NCBI GenBank assembly: GCA_902796835.1
Contig: CADBQP010000002.1
Coordinates: forward strand, 1 to 62,240
From: an uncultured Bacteroidales bacterium
Lineage (GTDB): Bacteria > Bacteroidota > Bacteroidia > Bacteroidales > Bacteroidaceae
Direction of reading: 5' to 3'
DNA length: 62,240 bases
In this document: piece after piece, positions 17,977-27,633 of the stretch
Position numbering within the stretch: the stretch's first letter is position 1
Layout of the letters: each line of letters opens with the position of its first letter
The notes under the pieces: generated by a model
Seen by the model: the letters and a program-made list of their open reading frames with translations, nothing else
The model's database searches: none
Told to the model about the DNA's origin: nothing
Program-made: the position numbers and the translations under genes

Positions 17977-19851
17977 ATGCCCAACCTCGACGAGCAGCGA
18001 CGATTGTTGCAGATAGAATACGAGTACGAAAAGGCTGAGTTTAAGCAAGAAAACGAAGCCATGAGCCTCGATCGAAAGGTAAAGTGCGGCGATTGCTGGT
18101 ATCCCGTAACGGCGGGACGCAGTTATTATAATTCGCTAGGCAGACACGTAATCGAAATCACCAGAACCGACGATACCGACATCACCCACAACTTTGAATA
18201 TGGGCGAACCGTGGTGTTCTTTGAATGCGATGCCAGCGGCGGACTTCACTACAGGCCATACAACTGCACCGTGAGCTATGTGGAAGAAAACCGCATGGTG
18301 GTGTGTCTGCCCGACGAAACAGCAGCCCAGGTCCTACAACGAGCCGACCGCATAGGCATACAAATGGGATTTGACGAGACAACCTATCGGCTTATGTTCG
18401 ACGCCCTGGCACGTGTGAGTGCCGCCAAAGACGGCAGGCTGGCCGAGCTGAGACAGATATTTCATGGTTCAAGGGCTCCCGCCTTTGCAGAATATAACGC
18501 TCAGATAAGTTTGCCTTGGCTCAATAAGGCACAAGAAGCAGCCGTGAACGATGTGATAAGGGCAAAAGACGTGATGGTGGTCCATGGTCCTCCCGGAACT
18601 GGCAAAACCACCACCCTCGTAGAAGCCGTGAGCGAAGTGCTGCGTCGCGAACCGCAGGTGATGGTATGCGCTCAAAGCAACACTGCAGTAGACTGGATAG
18701 CCGAACAACTGACAGACCGCGGTATCAGTGTGTTAAGGATAGGCAATCCCACACGCGTCACCGACAAAATGTTGTCGTCAACCTACGAACGTCGCTTTGC
18801 CGACCATCCCGACTATCCGGAGTTGTGGAGCATACGTCGCACTCTGAGACAGATGCAAGGCACACCGCGAAGAGGACGCACGGAAAATTTCCATCAAAAG
18901 ACGGCCCGACTGCGCGAACGCCAAAGTGAAATAGAAACTCGCATTCACCAATCGCTCTTTGACAACAGTCGCGTGATAGCCAGCACTCTGGCTGGCGCTG
19001 GAGGCACTCTGCTATCGGGATGGCGATGCCATACGCTCTTTATCGACGAGGCAGCACAGGCACTGGAGGCAGCTTGCTGGATAGCCTTACAGCGCGCCCA
19101 TCGCGTAGTGTTGGCAGGCGACCATCAGCAACTACCGCCCACCATAAAAAGCACAGCCGCGCTGCGCGGCGGACTGGGGCACACCCTGATGGAACAAATT
19201 GTGGAACAATGGCCGCAAAGTGTGCGCATGCTAACAGTACAATATCGCATGAACGAAACTTTGATGCACTTCTCGTCAGAATGGTTCTATGGAGGAATGC
19301 TAACTGCTGCCAGCGAAGTGAAACACCGCAGCATCATTGACGACCTCGACTCCCCCCTCGTGTGGGTAGATACCGATACAAAGGGCGATGAAGAGGAAAG
19401 CGGCGAAGAGTTTGTGGGCAACGGATATGGACGCATCAACCGCAAAGAGGCAGCCCTCACCGTCAACACCTTGTGCCATTATGCACAACTCATCGGAACG
19501 GAACGCCTTCTTGAAGAGCGCATTGATTTTGGCATCATTTCGCCCTACAGGGCACAGGTGCAACACTTGCGCCGACTAATTAAAAGCACACGAGCTTTGC
19601 GCCCACTGCATAGACTAATAACGGTGAACACCATAGATGCCTTTCAGGGGCAAGAGCGCGATGTAATCATAGTTAGCCTTGTGAGAGCTAACGAACATGG
19701 CAACATAGGATTTCTGCGCGATCTGAGACGCATGAACGTAGCCATGACCCGCGCCCGAATGAAACTCATCATACTGGGCAATAGTAGCACTCTGGGCCAA
19801 CACCCATTCTACAAGAAACTTTACGAACACTGCAAGAAACTCAAAACATAA
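17977..19851 (+). CDS. Superfamily 1 (UPF1/IGHMBP2-like) helicase
   Basis: A 624-residue DNA/RNA helicase. An N-terminal ~180-residue beta-rich region is followed by helicase motifs in order: NKAQEAAV (Q-like), GPPGTGKT (204-211, Walker A), CAQSNTAVDWIAEQL (Ia), FIDEAAQALE (II, DEAA form), AGDHQQLPPT (III), VQYRMNETLMHF (IV region), ISPYRAQVQ, TVNTIDAFQGQERDVIIVSLVR (V) and RRMNVAMTRAR (VI). The order and the DEAA box place it with UPF1/SMUBP-2-like 5'-3' helicases. No nuclease domain is seen. The fucosidase gene starts 23 nt downstream but is functionally unrelated. Confidence 0.9.
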   Translation: MPNLDEQRRLLQIEYEYEKAEFKQENEAMSLDRKVKCGDCWYPVTAGRSYYNSLGRHVIEITRTDDTDITHNFEYGRTVVFFECDASGGLHYRPYNCTVSYVEENRMVVCLPDETAAQVLQRADRIGIQMGFDETTYRLMFDALARVSAAKDGRLAELRQIFHGSRAPAFAEYNAQISLPWLNKAQEAAVNDVIRAKDVMVVHGPPGTGKTTTLVEAVSEVLRREPQVMVCAQSNTAVDWIAEQLTDRGISVLRIGNPTRVTDKMLSSTYERRFADHPDYPELWSIRRTLRQMQGTPRRGRTENFHQKTARLRERQSEIETRIHQSLFDNSRVIASTLAGAGGTLLSGWRCHTLFIDEAAQALEAACWIALQRAHRVVLAGDHQQLPPTIKSTAALRGGLGHTLMEQIVEQWPQSVRMLTVQYRMNETLMHFSSEWFYGGMLTAASEVKHRSIIDDLDSPLVWVDTDTKGDEEESGEEFVGNGYGRINRKEAALTVNTLCHYAQLIGTERLLEERIDFGIISPYRAQVQHLRRLIKSTRALRPLHRLITVNTIDAFQGQERDVIIVSLVRANEHGNIGFLRDLRRMNVAMTRARMKLIILGNSSTLGQHPFYKKLYEHCKKLKT

Positions 19852-19874
19852 TACCAATCACAAAACTAACCATC

Positions 19875-21377
19875 ATGAAACACCTTCGAACTACTTTCAT
19901 TACTGCAGGCATGGCAATAGCCTCTGCCGTAATGGCACAAGGAGGCTTCGTGCCCGTTGTGGAAACCTACAACTATCCTGACAACGAGCCGGCACCGGTT
20001 CATCCCGTGCCAAGCCACCGTCAACTATTGTGGCAAGAAACCGAATTTTATGCCTTCTTCCACTTTGGAATGAACACTTTTACGAACGCTGAATGGGGCA
20101 ATGGAAGCGAAGCGGAATCTAGATTTGCTCCCACCAAGCTCCCCAACCCGCGGCAGTGGCTCACGGCAGTGAAGGCTGCCGGCATGAAGGGCGGCATTGC
20201 CGTGGTGAAACATCACGACGGATTCTGTCTTTGGCCCACAGCCACCACGACACACAGCATCGTAAATGCCGGCAATGCCAACGGACGCAACACCAACATA
20301 CCTGAAGCTTTTGCAGAGGCTGCACGCGACCTCGACATGAAATATGGATTCTATGTTTCGCCCTGGGACCTCAACAACAAATATTGGGGCGACGGCACGA
20401 GCCGTTACGTCGATTCGGTGTTCCTGCCACAATGCCTGGAACTGGCAAAGTATGGGAGCGACCAGTTTGAAATGTGGTTCGATGGTGCCACGGGCAGCGA
20501 CCACGCCGGATATTACGGCGGGGCGAACACGAAGCGCACCATTAGCAATGCTGCCACATATTATGACATTCCGAACCTGCGCGACACAGTGCATAAAATT
20601 GCGCCCAACTGCGTGATGTGGGGCGTGGGCGACGAAGCGCGCTGGATTGGCAATGAAGCTGGATGGGCCGGAGAGACGAACTGGTCGATGGGAAGCGGCG
20701 AGAGCGGCAATCCAAATGCGTGGAAATGGAAGGCCGGCGAAAGCGATGCCAAAGCCACAAACAAGGGATGGTTCTGGCATGCAGGCGAAAGTCCTAAATC
20801 GGCCAATGAACTCTTCAAAATTTATCTTGAAACGGTGGGGCGCAACGCAACCCTGATTCTCAACTTTCCTCCCGACCAAAGCGGAGAATTGCCCGAGGCC
20901 GACGTCAACGTGCTGCAGCAACTGGGCACGCTCATCAACAACCGCCTCACCAATGACAAGGCGAAGACTGCCAAAAGAGTAGAGGCCTCGGTCACACGCA
21001 GTGCAGGGACTCACCGCAACTATGACGTGAGCAACCTTACAGACAACGACAAAGATACCTATTGGGCCGCCAACGACGGCGACCTACAGGCCACGATTAC
21101 TATGGAATGGGATACGGAGCAATCGCTCTACTATGTGATGCTGATGGAATACATCAAGTTGGGACAACGCGTAAAGAGTTTTACTATCGAAACCAGCACC
21201 GACGGCAACTCATGGACAAAACGCGCATCGGGCTCCACAACGACTATTGGATACAAGCGCATTGTACCGCTGGGTGGCAGTACGAGCAACTACAGTTCGG
21301 TGAAGGCAAAATACCTGCGCATCACCATCAACGATGCCAAGGGATGCCCCACACTGCACACGCTTTCGGTGTTCTAA
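19875..21377 (+). CDS. Alpha-L-fucosidase (GH29) with discoidin-type domain
   Basis: A 500-residue secreted enzyme with a signal peptide (to about residue 21). The catalytic part has FFHFGMNTFTNAEWG (61-75), VVKHHDGFCLWPT (110-122) and FEMWFDGATG (199-207), where Asp203 is the expected GH29 nucleophile. The C-terminal ~140 residues (NYDVSNLTDNDKDTYWAAND onward) look like an F5/8 type C carbohydrate-binding domain. Unlike its two downstream neighbours it has no sorting tail and ends LHTLSVF. Likely removes terminal fucose from glycans; linkage specificity cannot be read, though the short FHFGMNTF form resembles the GH29-B group. Confidence 0.88.
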   Translation: MKHLRTTFITAGMAIASAVMAQGGFVPVVETYNYPDNEPAPVHPVPSHRQLLWQETEFYAFFHFGMNTFTNAEWGNGSEAESRFAPTKLPNPRQWLTAVKAAGMKGGIAVVKHHDGFCLWPTATTTHSIVNAGNANGRNTNIPEAFAEAARDLDMKYGFYVSPWDLNNKYWGDGTSRYVDSVFLPQCLELAKYGSDQFEMWFDGATGSDHAGYYGGANTKRTISNAATYYDIPNLRDTVHKIAPNCVMWGVGDEARWIGNEAGWAGETNWSMGSGESGNPNAWKWKAGESDAKATNKGWFWHAGESPKSANELFKIYLETVGRNATLILNFPPDQSGELPEADVNVLQQLGTLINNRLTNDKAKTAKRVEASVTRSAGTHRNYDVSNLTDNDKDTYWAANDGDLQATITMEWDTEQSLYYVMLMEYIKLGQRVKSFTIETSTDGNSWTKRASGSTTTIGYKRIVPLGGSTSNYSSVKAKYLRITINDAKGCPTLHTLSVF

Positions 21378-21438
21378 AAGGACACAAATAACCCTAAAAC
21401 GTTTATATCCACTATCACATATTTATTATACCATTATT

Positions 21439-23079
21439 ATGAAAACTTTTAGAACCATCATAGCGCTCGCCACTTTGGCAACCTGCTTGCCCGCCGCAGC
21501 GCAAAACATTGACTTTGAGAGCCAGAATGGGTTTCGCGCCATCGGGGTATACGACACTTGGGAAGAGTCGCCCTTCCGCAACGGAACCATTTCGGACCCT
21601 TCGGCCTATGCAAAAATTGTGGAAAATCCCGACATAGTTGTCAATGCAGAAACGGGAATAGCCCCCAATCCCAGCCAGAAAGTGCTGGCTGTGCAGCGTT
21701 CGCGCTTCGGTAGCAATACCTTCGGTGCACGCATAGACCTTACGGACACGCTGCGCCTTGGCACCGCCACACGCTACGTACACGTGATGATTCACAAACC
21801 AGCAGGCGAAACGGCCAGCGTCATGGTCATAGGCCTCGGAAAACGCAGGAACTGGGTCGCCCAAAGCCCCGAAACCGAGCAGTTTTGGGTAAACTCCACG
21901 TCAACCATCCAGGAAGATTCATGGACCGACCTCGTTTTTCCCATCACCACAAATGAATATGTAGACATTCACAGTCTTGTCGTGGTGCCCGACCTGGCAT
22001 CGCCCCACCAGCGTAGCAGCGATTTCGTGGCCTACATCGACAACATTGCCATTGACGACAGCCCCCTGCCGCGCTTCCGTTCTCAGAACTACCCAGTGAA
22101 TTTTGAAATGGAGCAGAGCCCCACACGTTCAGACCGACAGCTCTCTGCTGCCACTATCACTGCCACTGGCGAGACATCGCAAAGTGTTACGGTAGACAAG
22201 TCGAGGGTGTATAACAACCAAGTGGAAACGAAGTTCATCAAGGCTCGCCCGAACAGCACCATCACCGTGAAGTATAACTACTCGGGCACATGGATGAGCG
22301 GCTACGTATACGTAGACTGGGACAACGACGGCCAGTTCGTTCCACAGCTGGCTGAAAACAAGCCCACCGAAGCGAGCGAGCTCGTTAGCTACACCCACCT
22401 GAATGGCTACAACAGCCTGGGCCAAGAAGCTACGGGCAACAACGTGTCGGGAGGCGTCATAACCTGCCCAGCGTTCAAGGTGCCTCAAGGCACGCCCTAC
22501 GGTATTTACCGCATGCGCTTTAAGGTAGACTGGAACAGTGCTGATCCCGGAGGAAACGCCAACGCAGGCAATTTGCTGGTGGACAACGGAGGAAGCATTG
22601 TCGACCTGTTGCTCAACATACATCCCGACAGCGTAGACATCTCTGCCAATCAGCTCAATGGCGACGTGCTATCGGCCGCCACGCTCGAAGCGCTTAGTAA
22701 CAACCGCATCCGATTTGGCCGCACCTGCAAGGTAAAGGCTGCACCGGCACCTGGGTTTACATATACCGGCATCGTCATCACCCACGGATACAATCTTGAC
22801 GGCGAGCAATACATTCGCGGAAACAAGCAATTCGATGTAGACACCATTCCGGCCACATCGTTCAATGCGAACAACGAATACACCATTCCCTCGGCCATGG
22901 TCAACGGAGAAGTGCGCATCGAAGGCCTCTTCACCCCCGACCTCACCGCCATTAAGCCCATTGCCACCGAGGCAACGACAGCAGCGAGTAGTGTCATTTA
23001 CACGGCCGACGGGAAAAAATCCATTGCGCCACCAGAGAAAGGTGTATACATTGTAGGACGCAAAAAGTATATGAAATAA
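21439..23079 (+). CDS. Secreted GEVED-like domain protein with sorting tail
   Basis: The start at 21439 gives 546 residues with a signal peptide (MKTFRTIIALATLATCLPAAAQ). The N-terminal half looks like a beta-sandwich (IGVYDTWEESPFRNG...). The middle has GYVYVDWDNDGQF and YGIYRMRFKVDWN, typical of GEVED modules found in secreted Bacteroidetes proteins. The C-terminus VIYTADGKK...EKGVYIVGRKKYMK is the short sorting tail. The stop codon (TAA, 23077-23079) directly abuts the ATG of the GH16 gene, so both are translationally coupled. No catalytic residues were recognised; a binding or scaffold role is inferred. Confidence 0.75.
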   Translation: MKTFRTIIALATLATCLPAAAQNIDFESQNGFRAIGVYDTWEESPFRNGTISDPSAYAKIVENPDIVVNAETGIAPNPSQKVLAVQRSRFGSNTFGARIDLTDTLRLGTATRYVHVMIHKPAGETASVMVIGLGKRRNWVAQSPETEQFWVNSTSTIQEDSWTDLVFPITTNEYVDIHSLVVVPDLASPHQRSSDFVAYIDNIAIDDSPLPRFRSQNYPVNFEMEQSPTRSDRQLSAATITATGETSQSVTVDKSRVYNNQVETKFIKARPNSTITVKYNYSGTWMSGYVYVDWDNDGQFVPQLAENKPTEASELVSYTHLNGYNSLGQEATGNNVSGGVITCPAFKVPQGTPYGIYRMRFKVDWNSADPGGNANAGNLLVDNGGSIVDLLLNIHPDSVDISANQLNGDVLSAATLEALSNNRIRFGRTCKVKAAPAPGFTYTGIVITHGYNLDGEQYIRGNKQFDVDTIPATSFNANNEYTIPSAMVNGEVRIEGLFTPDLTAIKPIATEATTAASSVIYTADGKKSIAPPEKGVYIVGRKKYMK

Positions 23080-24345
23080 ATGCGCAACACACTCAGAAAG
23101 ACACTGTTGTCACTGGCCGCCGCTATCAGCCTGGCGGCCAGTGGCCAGATTAGCCCCGACGCAGACAGCGCCTATGTGAGTGCAATAAGGAACGAAAAGG
23201 GCAGCATAAAACTTTTTGACGGCACCTCGCTCATAAAGGGCATCAGCCTGCCATCGGCGAGCGAGGTCACTATCGTGAGCGAACCTGCCGACGGCTACAG
23301 GCTCAGTCAAATCGTGCTGCACCATGGGAAAGGGGTTTACTCCGTAGTTGGCGCAAACGACTTCAACCTGAATCTTTATACAATCCCAGCCAATGAGGTC
23401 TACGATTCGCTCATCATCGAACCCACATTCAGCGAAATAGGTTATGGCGAGGAAACTAACTCCGAGAAATGGGAACTGAAATGGCACGATGAGTTCAACC
23501 AACCCGATGACGCCCCACCCCTCTCAAGCAACTGGACATGCCCGAATAAGGCTAAATCCGCATGGAATCGCTTCATATCGAACAGTCCCGAAGTGGCACA
23601 CATTCGCGGCGGTGCCCTGCGCACTCTTTGCATTGCCAACAACAACATCGACCCTGAGGGCGGAGAAATGATTTCGGGAGCCATGCAGTCGAAGGGAAAG
23701 TATGCCTTCAAGTATGGGAGGATTGAATGCCGGCTCAAAACAAAGAAACACAAGGGAAACTTCCCCGCGTTCTGGCTCATGCCGCAAGACAACACGGGAG
23801 GGTGGCCCACCTGCGGCGAAATAGACATCTTCGAAACGATCGACGCCCAAGACCGTTCATGGCATACGGTGCACTCCAACTGGACATACAACCTGAAGAA
23901 GACCGGCAATCCCACCTCGAGCAAAAACATTAGTGTGAGTGTAGAAGACTGGCACATCTACAGTCTGGAATGGACCGACTCGGAACTGAGATGGTTCGTA
24001 GACGGCAAGCAGGTGTTCAAGTATTCTAAAAAAACGGACGACGCCCAAGCGCTCGAACAAGGTCAATGGCCCTTCGACAAGAAATTCTACATCATACTGA
24101 ATCAGAGTGTGGGCAACGGGTCGTGGGCCTCTAACTACGACAAAGACTTTGAGTATGAAACGCTGTTCGATTGGGTGAGAGTTTACCAGAAAGTAGGAAC
24201 AACTACAGGCGTGAGCAATCATTTCAGGTTCGAAAGCCTAAGCCCGGCCGAAGCCCCAGTGGCTTTTGACCTGCAGGGACGCCGCGTGGCCCGGCCTGAA
24301 CGAGGCTTCTATATTATTAACGGCAAAAAGAGAATGCTGAAATAA
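23080..24345 (+). CDS. Secreted GH16 beta-glucanase (laminarinase-like) with sorting tail
   Basis: A 421-residue protein with a signal peptide, then ~100 residues of beta-rich sequence, then a GH16 domain. WELKWHDEFNQPD opens it; WPTCGEIDIFE (242-252) carries the catalytic E247-x-D249-x-x-E252 set; GSWASNYDKDFEYETLFDWVRVYQK closes it, as in endo-beta-1,3-glucanases. The tail FDLQGRR...ERGFYIINGKK predicts cell-surface export. Its start abuts the previous stop. Together with the fucosidase and GEVED protein it forms a small glycan-degrading cluster without SusC/SusD partners. Confidence 0.9.
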   Translation: MRNTLRKTLLSLAAAISLAASGQISPDADSAYVSAIRNEKGSIKLFDGTSLIKGISLPSASEVTIVSEPADGYRLSQIVLHHGKGVYSVVGANDFNLNLYTIPANEVYDSLIIEPTFSEIGYGEETNSEKWELKWHDEFNQPDDAPPLSSNWTCPNKAKSAWNRFISNSPEVAHIRGGALRTLCIANNNIDPEGGEMISGAMQSKGKYAFKYGRIECRLKTKKHKGNFPAFWLMPQDNTGGWPTCGEIDIFETIDAQDRSWHTVHSNWTYNLKKTGNPTSSKNISVSVEDWHIYSLEWTDSELRWFVDGKQVFKYSKKTDDAQALEQGQWPFDKKFYIILNQSVGNGSWASNYDKDFEYETLFDWVRVYQKVGTTTGVSNHFRFESLSPAEAPVAFDLQGRRVARPERGFYIINGKKRMLK

Positions 24346-24386
24346 CTTGACTTCCCGAGGATTATCCTCGTTTCCTACAGAATAGC

Positions 24387-24425
24387 AAAATCGCTTGGCG
24401 AATGTATTCTTCGCCAAGCGATTTT
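24387..24425. terminator. Bidirectional terminator
   Basis: AAAATCGCTTGGCGAA (24387-24402) pairs perfectly with TTCGCCAAGCGATTTT (24410-24425) between the convergent GH16 (+) and lpxB (-) genes. Confidence 0.9.
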
Positions 24426-24483
24426 CTATTATTCTGTCATGTCGCACCGACTCCGTGGAGCGGTTCACTTGATTATCCCGGGT

Positions 24484-25671
24484 TCATTCGTCATCGGTGG
24501 ATTCCTCCCACGTTCCGCGAAGGCGGCCCACCATTTCCCGGGCTGCACGATCGGGGGCTCCAGCCTCTCCCAGACGATCGCAGAGATTGCGATAGTCCAT
24601 CAGCATTTGCTCGCGCTGCTCGCCACCGGGAAGAATGCGCTGCAGGTGGCGGCGCACGTTTTCAACCGTCATGGCGCCAGCCACCAATTCGGGCACCACT
24701 TCGCGACCGCAAATGAGGTTGACAAGCGACACATAGGGCACCTTTAACACCAAACGGCGCAAAATGCCGACGAACCAGCCAGCCGAGAGATAGTAGCACA
24801 CCACTTGGGGCACTCGGAACAGTGCTGTTTCAAGCGTGGCAGTGCCGCTGGTGACGAGAGCCGCCTTTGAATGGGAGAGAATGTCATACGTACGGTCCAT
24901 CAGCACATGAGGACGCGCCACGTGGGCAGGCATTCCTTGGAGCACCTTTTCATAGTATTCCATTGTGATGGAAGGGGCTCCGGCCAGCACGAGCTGATAA
25001 CCCTGCCCCACCATTGGAGTGGCAGCCTGGCACATGCGCTGCAGGTTGTCCTTAATCTCCTGCTTGCGACTACCGGCAAGCAACGCTATGATGGGCCGGC
25101 CCACTTCGAGGCCTGCCGAACGAGCAAATTCCGGAAGGGGCGAAAAATGAGTGGTGCGATATTGCCCCACCTCGTCCACGGTGGGGTTGCCCACATAGGA
25201 GATGGGATAATGATGCTTCTTCTCAAAAAACTCGACCTCGAAGGGAAGAATGGAAAACAGGCGGTCTACATACCGTCGAATGCTGTGAATGCGATGCTCT
25301 TTCCACGCCCATATCTTGGGAGAGATATAATAGAAAACGGGGCATATGGCCTGGCTATGCACAAACTTGGCAATGCTAAGGTTGAAGCCGGGATAGTCTA
25401 CCAGGATGACGCAATCGGGTCGCCACTGCGCAATAAATTTCTTGCAACGCCGCATGCCCCCGATAATTTGAGGCAAATGCATTAAAACGGGAACAATGCC
25501 CATATAAGCCAGCTTGCTGTAATGCACCTCGGGACTACCTCCCACGGCGGCCATTTGGTCGCCGCCGTAGAATCGGAACTGTGCCTGGTCGTCGTATGTT
25601 TGGATGGCCTGCATCAGATGGGCTGCATGCAGGTCGCCGCTGGCTTCGCCGGCAATGAGGAAGTATTTCAT
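24484..25671 (-). CDS. lpxB: Lipid-A-disaccharide synthase
   Basis: Condenses UDP-2,3-diacylglucosamine with lipid X to make the lipid A disaccharide at the inner face of the inner membrane. The 395-residue GT19 enzyme has KYFLIAGEASGDLHAAHL at the start, DCVILVDYPGFNLSIAK, FYYISPKIWAWKEHRI, LPFEVEFFEK, YVGNPTVDEV, and LLAGSRKQEIKDNL, all family blocks. The start overlaps the surE stop by one base (25671), so the pair is coupled. Confidence 0.95.
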   Translation of the reverse strand: MKYFLIAGEASGDLHAAHLMQAIQTYDDQAQFRFYGGDQMAAVGGSPEVHYSKLAYMGIVPVLMHLPQIIGGMRRCKKFIAQWRPDCVILVDYPGFNLSIAKFVHSQAICPVFYYISPKIWAWKEHRIHSIRRYVDRLFSILPFEVEFFEKKHHYPISYVGNPTVDEVGQYRTTHFSPLPEFARSAGLEVGRPIIALLAGSRKQEIKDNLQRMCQAATPMVGQGYQLVLAGAPSITMEYYEKVLQGMPAHVARPHVLMDRTYDILSHSKAALVTSGTATLETALFRVPQVVCYYLSAGWFVGILRRLVLKVPYVSLVNLICGREVVPELVAGAMTVENVRRHLQRILPGGEQREQMLMDYRNLCDRLGEAGAPDRAAREMVGRLRGTWEESTDDE

Positions 25672-26438
25672 TACATCAGCTTCTTGAGCACATCGATGAG
25701 TTCATAGGCCGTATTGTCGACCGTAGTGGGAGTAATGGCCACATAGCCATGACTGAGAGCCCAGGCATCGGTGTCGTCGGCCTCAGGCTCCAAATCCACC
25801 CGCTCGCCCGTGAGCCAAAAGACGGGTTGCTTCGTCAAAGGCCTTCGCGCCCGGGCAATCTCGTTGACCCACTGCGTGGAGCCCATTCTGCACACTCGCA
25901 CTCCCTTGAAATTGTCGGCCTTCGGAAAATTTATGTTCAAGCACGTGTTGCGCGGCATGCCCATCGTAATCGATTTAAACACCAAATCGATGATATAGTC
26001 GTGCATCGGCCTGAAATCGGCATCGGGATTGTGGTCGCAAATCGAGAATGCCACCGATGGAATGCCATGGAGCACTCCCTCGAAGGCGGCCCCCATAGTG
26101 CCACTGTAGTGGGCGTTGATTGAGGAATTGTCGCCGTGGTTAATGCCCGACACCACAAGGTCGGGCTGACGATTGCCCACAAGCTGGAAGAGGGCCAGCT
26201 TCACACAGTCGGCCGGAGTGCCCGTGCAAGAATACACCTTCAGCCCGCGTTCGGAGCGAACAGGCTGAATGGTGAGCGGAACGTTGGTGGTGATGGCACA
26301 TCCGTAGCCCGATCGGGCTGAATCGGGAGCCACTACCAAGAGGTCGGCCACGGGGTGAAGGGTTTCTATGAGATAGTTAATGCCCTTGGCAGCCACACCA
26401 TCGTCGTTTGAAATGAGTATATAGGGTTTTTGTGTCAT
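25671..26438 (-). CDS. surE: 5'/3'-nucleotidase SurE
   Basis: A divalent-metal nucleoside monophosphate phosphatase. Starting at 26438 gives 255 residues (MTQKPYILISNDDGV); an in-frame ATG seven codons earlier exists but places extra residues before the conserved N-terminus. The metal-binding NDD, APDSARSGYG, GTPADCVKLAL and VVSGINHGDNSSINAHYSGTMGAAFEG motifs are intact. It precedes lpxB with a one-base overlap, a common arrangement in Bacteroidales. Confidence 0.94.
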   Translation of the reverse strand: MTQKPYILISNDDGVAAKGINYLIETLHPVADLLVVAPDSARSGYGCAITTNVPLTIQPVRSERGLKVYSCTGTPADCVKLALFQLVGNRQPDLVVSGINHGDNSSINAHYSGTMGAAFEGVLHGIPSVAFSICDHNPDADFRPMHDYIIDLVFKSITMGMPRNTCLNINFPKADNFKGVRVCRMGSTQWVNEIARARRPLTKQPVFWLTGERVDLEPEADDTDAWALSHGYVAITPTTVDNTAYELIDVLKKLM

Positions 26439-26524
26439 ATAATTCGCTGATTGTTCCAAGGAGCGCTACTGCTGTACATGCCAGGAGGTCGGCCACATTC
26501 ATTAACCTGCACTGCCGAAAAAAC

Positions 26525-26587
26525 TATCGGCTCGGGAGCATTGCGAGTTGGCTCAACTGTTTAAAGAGTTGGCTCAACTGTTAGAAC
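26525..26587 (+). repeat. 21-bp-period intergenic repeat, locus C (3 direct units)
   Basis: Three consecutive 21-bp units: 26525-26545 (TATCGGCTCGGGAG, degenerate), 26546-26566 (AGTTGGCTCAACTGTTTAAA) and 26567-26587 (same with TTAGAA). It lies in the 411-nt gap between divergent surE and parA. The rest of the gap holds the parA promoter box and no gene. Confidence 0.8.
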
Positions 26588-26751
26588 ATGAACGGGACAT
26601 GTCACAGAGAACTGCAGGGCAAAACAAAAAAAGAAGCCGTTCGACATGATTTGCCATCCCCACCTGTACAAAACAACGTGTAAAGAGCGCTCATAAGTGT
26701 GCCAAAAGTACTAAAAAAACTTTAATTACCCTCAGTTCGGAAAGATTTTAT

Positions 26752-26759
26752 TACTTTTG
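26752..26759 (+). promoter_or_regulatory. -7 promoter box for parA
   Basis: TACTTTTG (TAnnTTTG), 91 nt upstream of the parA start, leaving a moderate leader. The -33 region is AT-rich without an exact TTTG. Confidence 0.55.
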
Positions 26760-26850
26760 CTTCCTAATAGTGTGCTCCGCTTTCGCACGTCCCTTTGAAC
26801 GAGGGGCCGAAAGAGGCCACATACCCGTATACTCAGACTAAGACAAAAAC

Positions 26851-27615
26851 ATGGGCAAAATCATTACTTTAGCCAATCAGAAAGGCGGTGTGGGAAAAAC
26901 CACAACTACCATCAACCTCGCAGCCTCGCTTGCCACACTCGAAAAGAAAGTGCTCATCATCGATGCCGACCCCCAGGCCAATGCCTCATCGGGTCTGGGC
27001 GTCGACATTAGCAAGATAGACTGCAGCATATACGACTGCCTCATCAATCAGGCCGACATTCGCGAAGCCATCTACACCACAGACATCGAAAACCTCGACA
27101 TCATTCCCTCGCACATCGACCTCGTAGGCGCCGAAATAGAAATGCTCAACTTCGACCACCGCGAATTCATCATAAAAAACCTTCTGGCCACTATCAAAGA
27201 TGAATATGACTTCGTTTTCATTGACTGCTCGCCTTCGCTTGGCCTCATCACAGTCAATGCACTCACGGCGGCCGACTCGATTATCATACCCGTACAATGC
27301 GAATACTTTGCGCTCGAGGGCATCGGAAAACTGCTGAGCACCATTAAGCTCATCAAGAAAAAACTGAACCCCTCGCTCGAAATAGAAGGATTCCTACTCA
27401 CCATGTACGACAAACGACTCAAACTGGCCAACCAGATATACGACGAAGTGAAGCGCCACTTCCAAGACCTCGTCTTCAAAACCGTCATTCTGCGCAACGT
27501 AAAGCTCGGTGAAGCTCCAAGTCACGGGCTGCCCGTCATCCTATACAATGCCGATTCGCGCGGCTCGAAAGACCACTTGTCGCTGGCCAAGGAAATCATT
27601 AAGAAAAACGCATAG
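26851..27615 (+). CDS. parA: Chromosome partitioning ATPase ParA/Soj
   Basis: A 254-residue deviant Walker A ATPase that segregates the chromosome origin with ParB. It begins GKIITLANQKGGVGKTTTTINLA, with the signature Lys in KGGVGKTT (11-18), then VLIIDADPQANASSGLG (Walker A'), and YDFVFIDCSPSLGLITVNAL (Walker B). The length matches chromosomal Soj rather than longer plasmid ParA with an N-terminal HTH. parB follows after 18 nt. Confidence 0.95.
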   Translation: MGKIITLANQKGGVGKTTTTINLAASLATLEKKVLIIDADPQANASSGLGVDISKIDCSIYDCLINQADIREAIYTTDIENLDIIPSHIDLVGAEIEMLNFDHREFIIKNLLATIKDEYDFVFIDCSPSLGLITVNALTAADSIIIPVQCEYFALEGIGKLLSTIKLIKKKLNPSLEIEGFLLTMYDKRLKLANQIYDEVKRHFQDLVFKTVILRNVKLGEAPSHGLPVILYNADSRGSKDHLSLAKEIIKKNA

Positions 27616-27633
27616 AAAAGACAATCAATCCAC

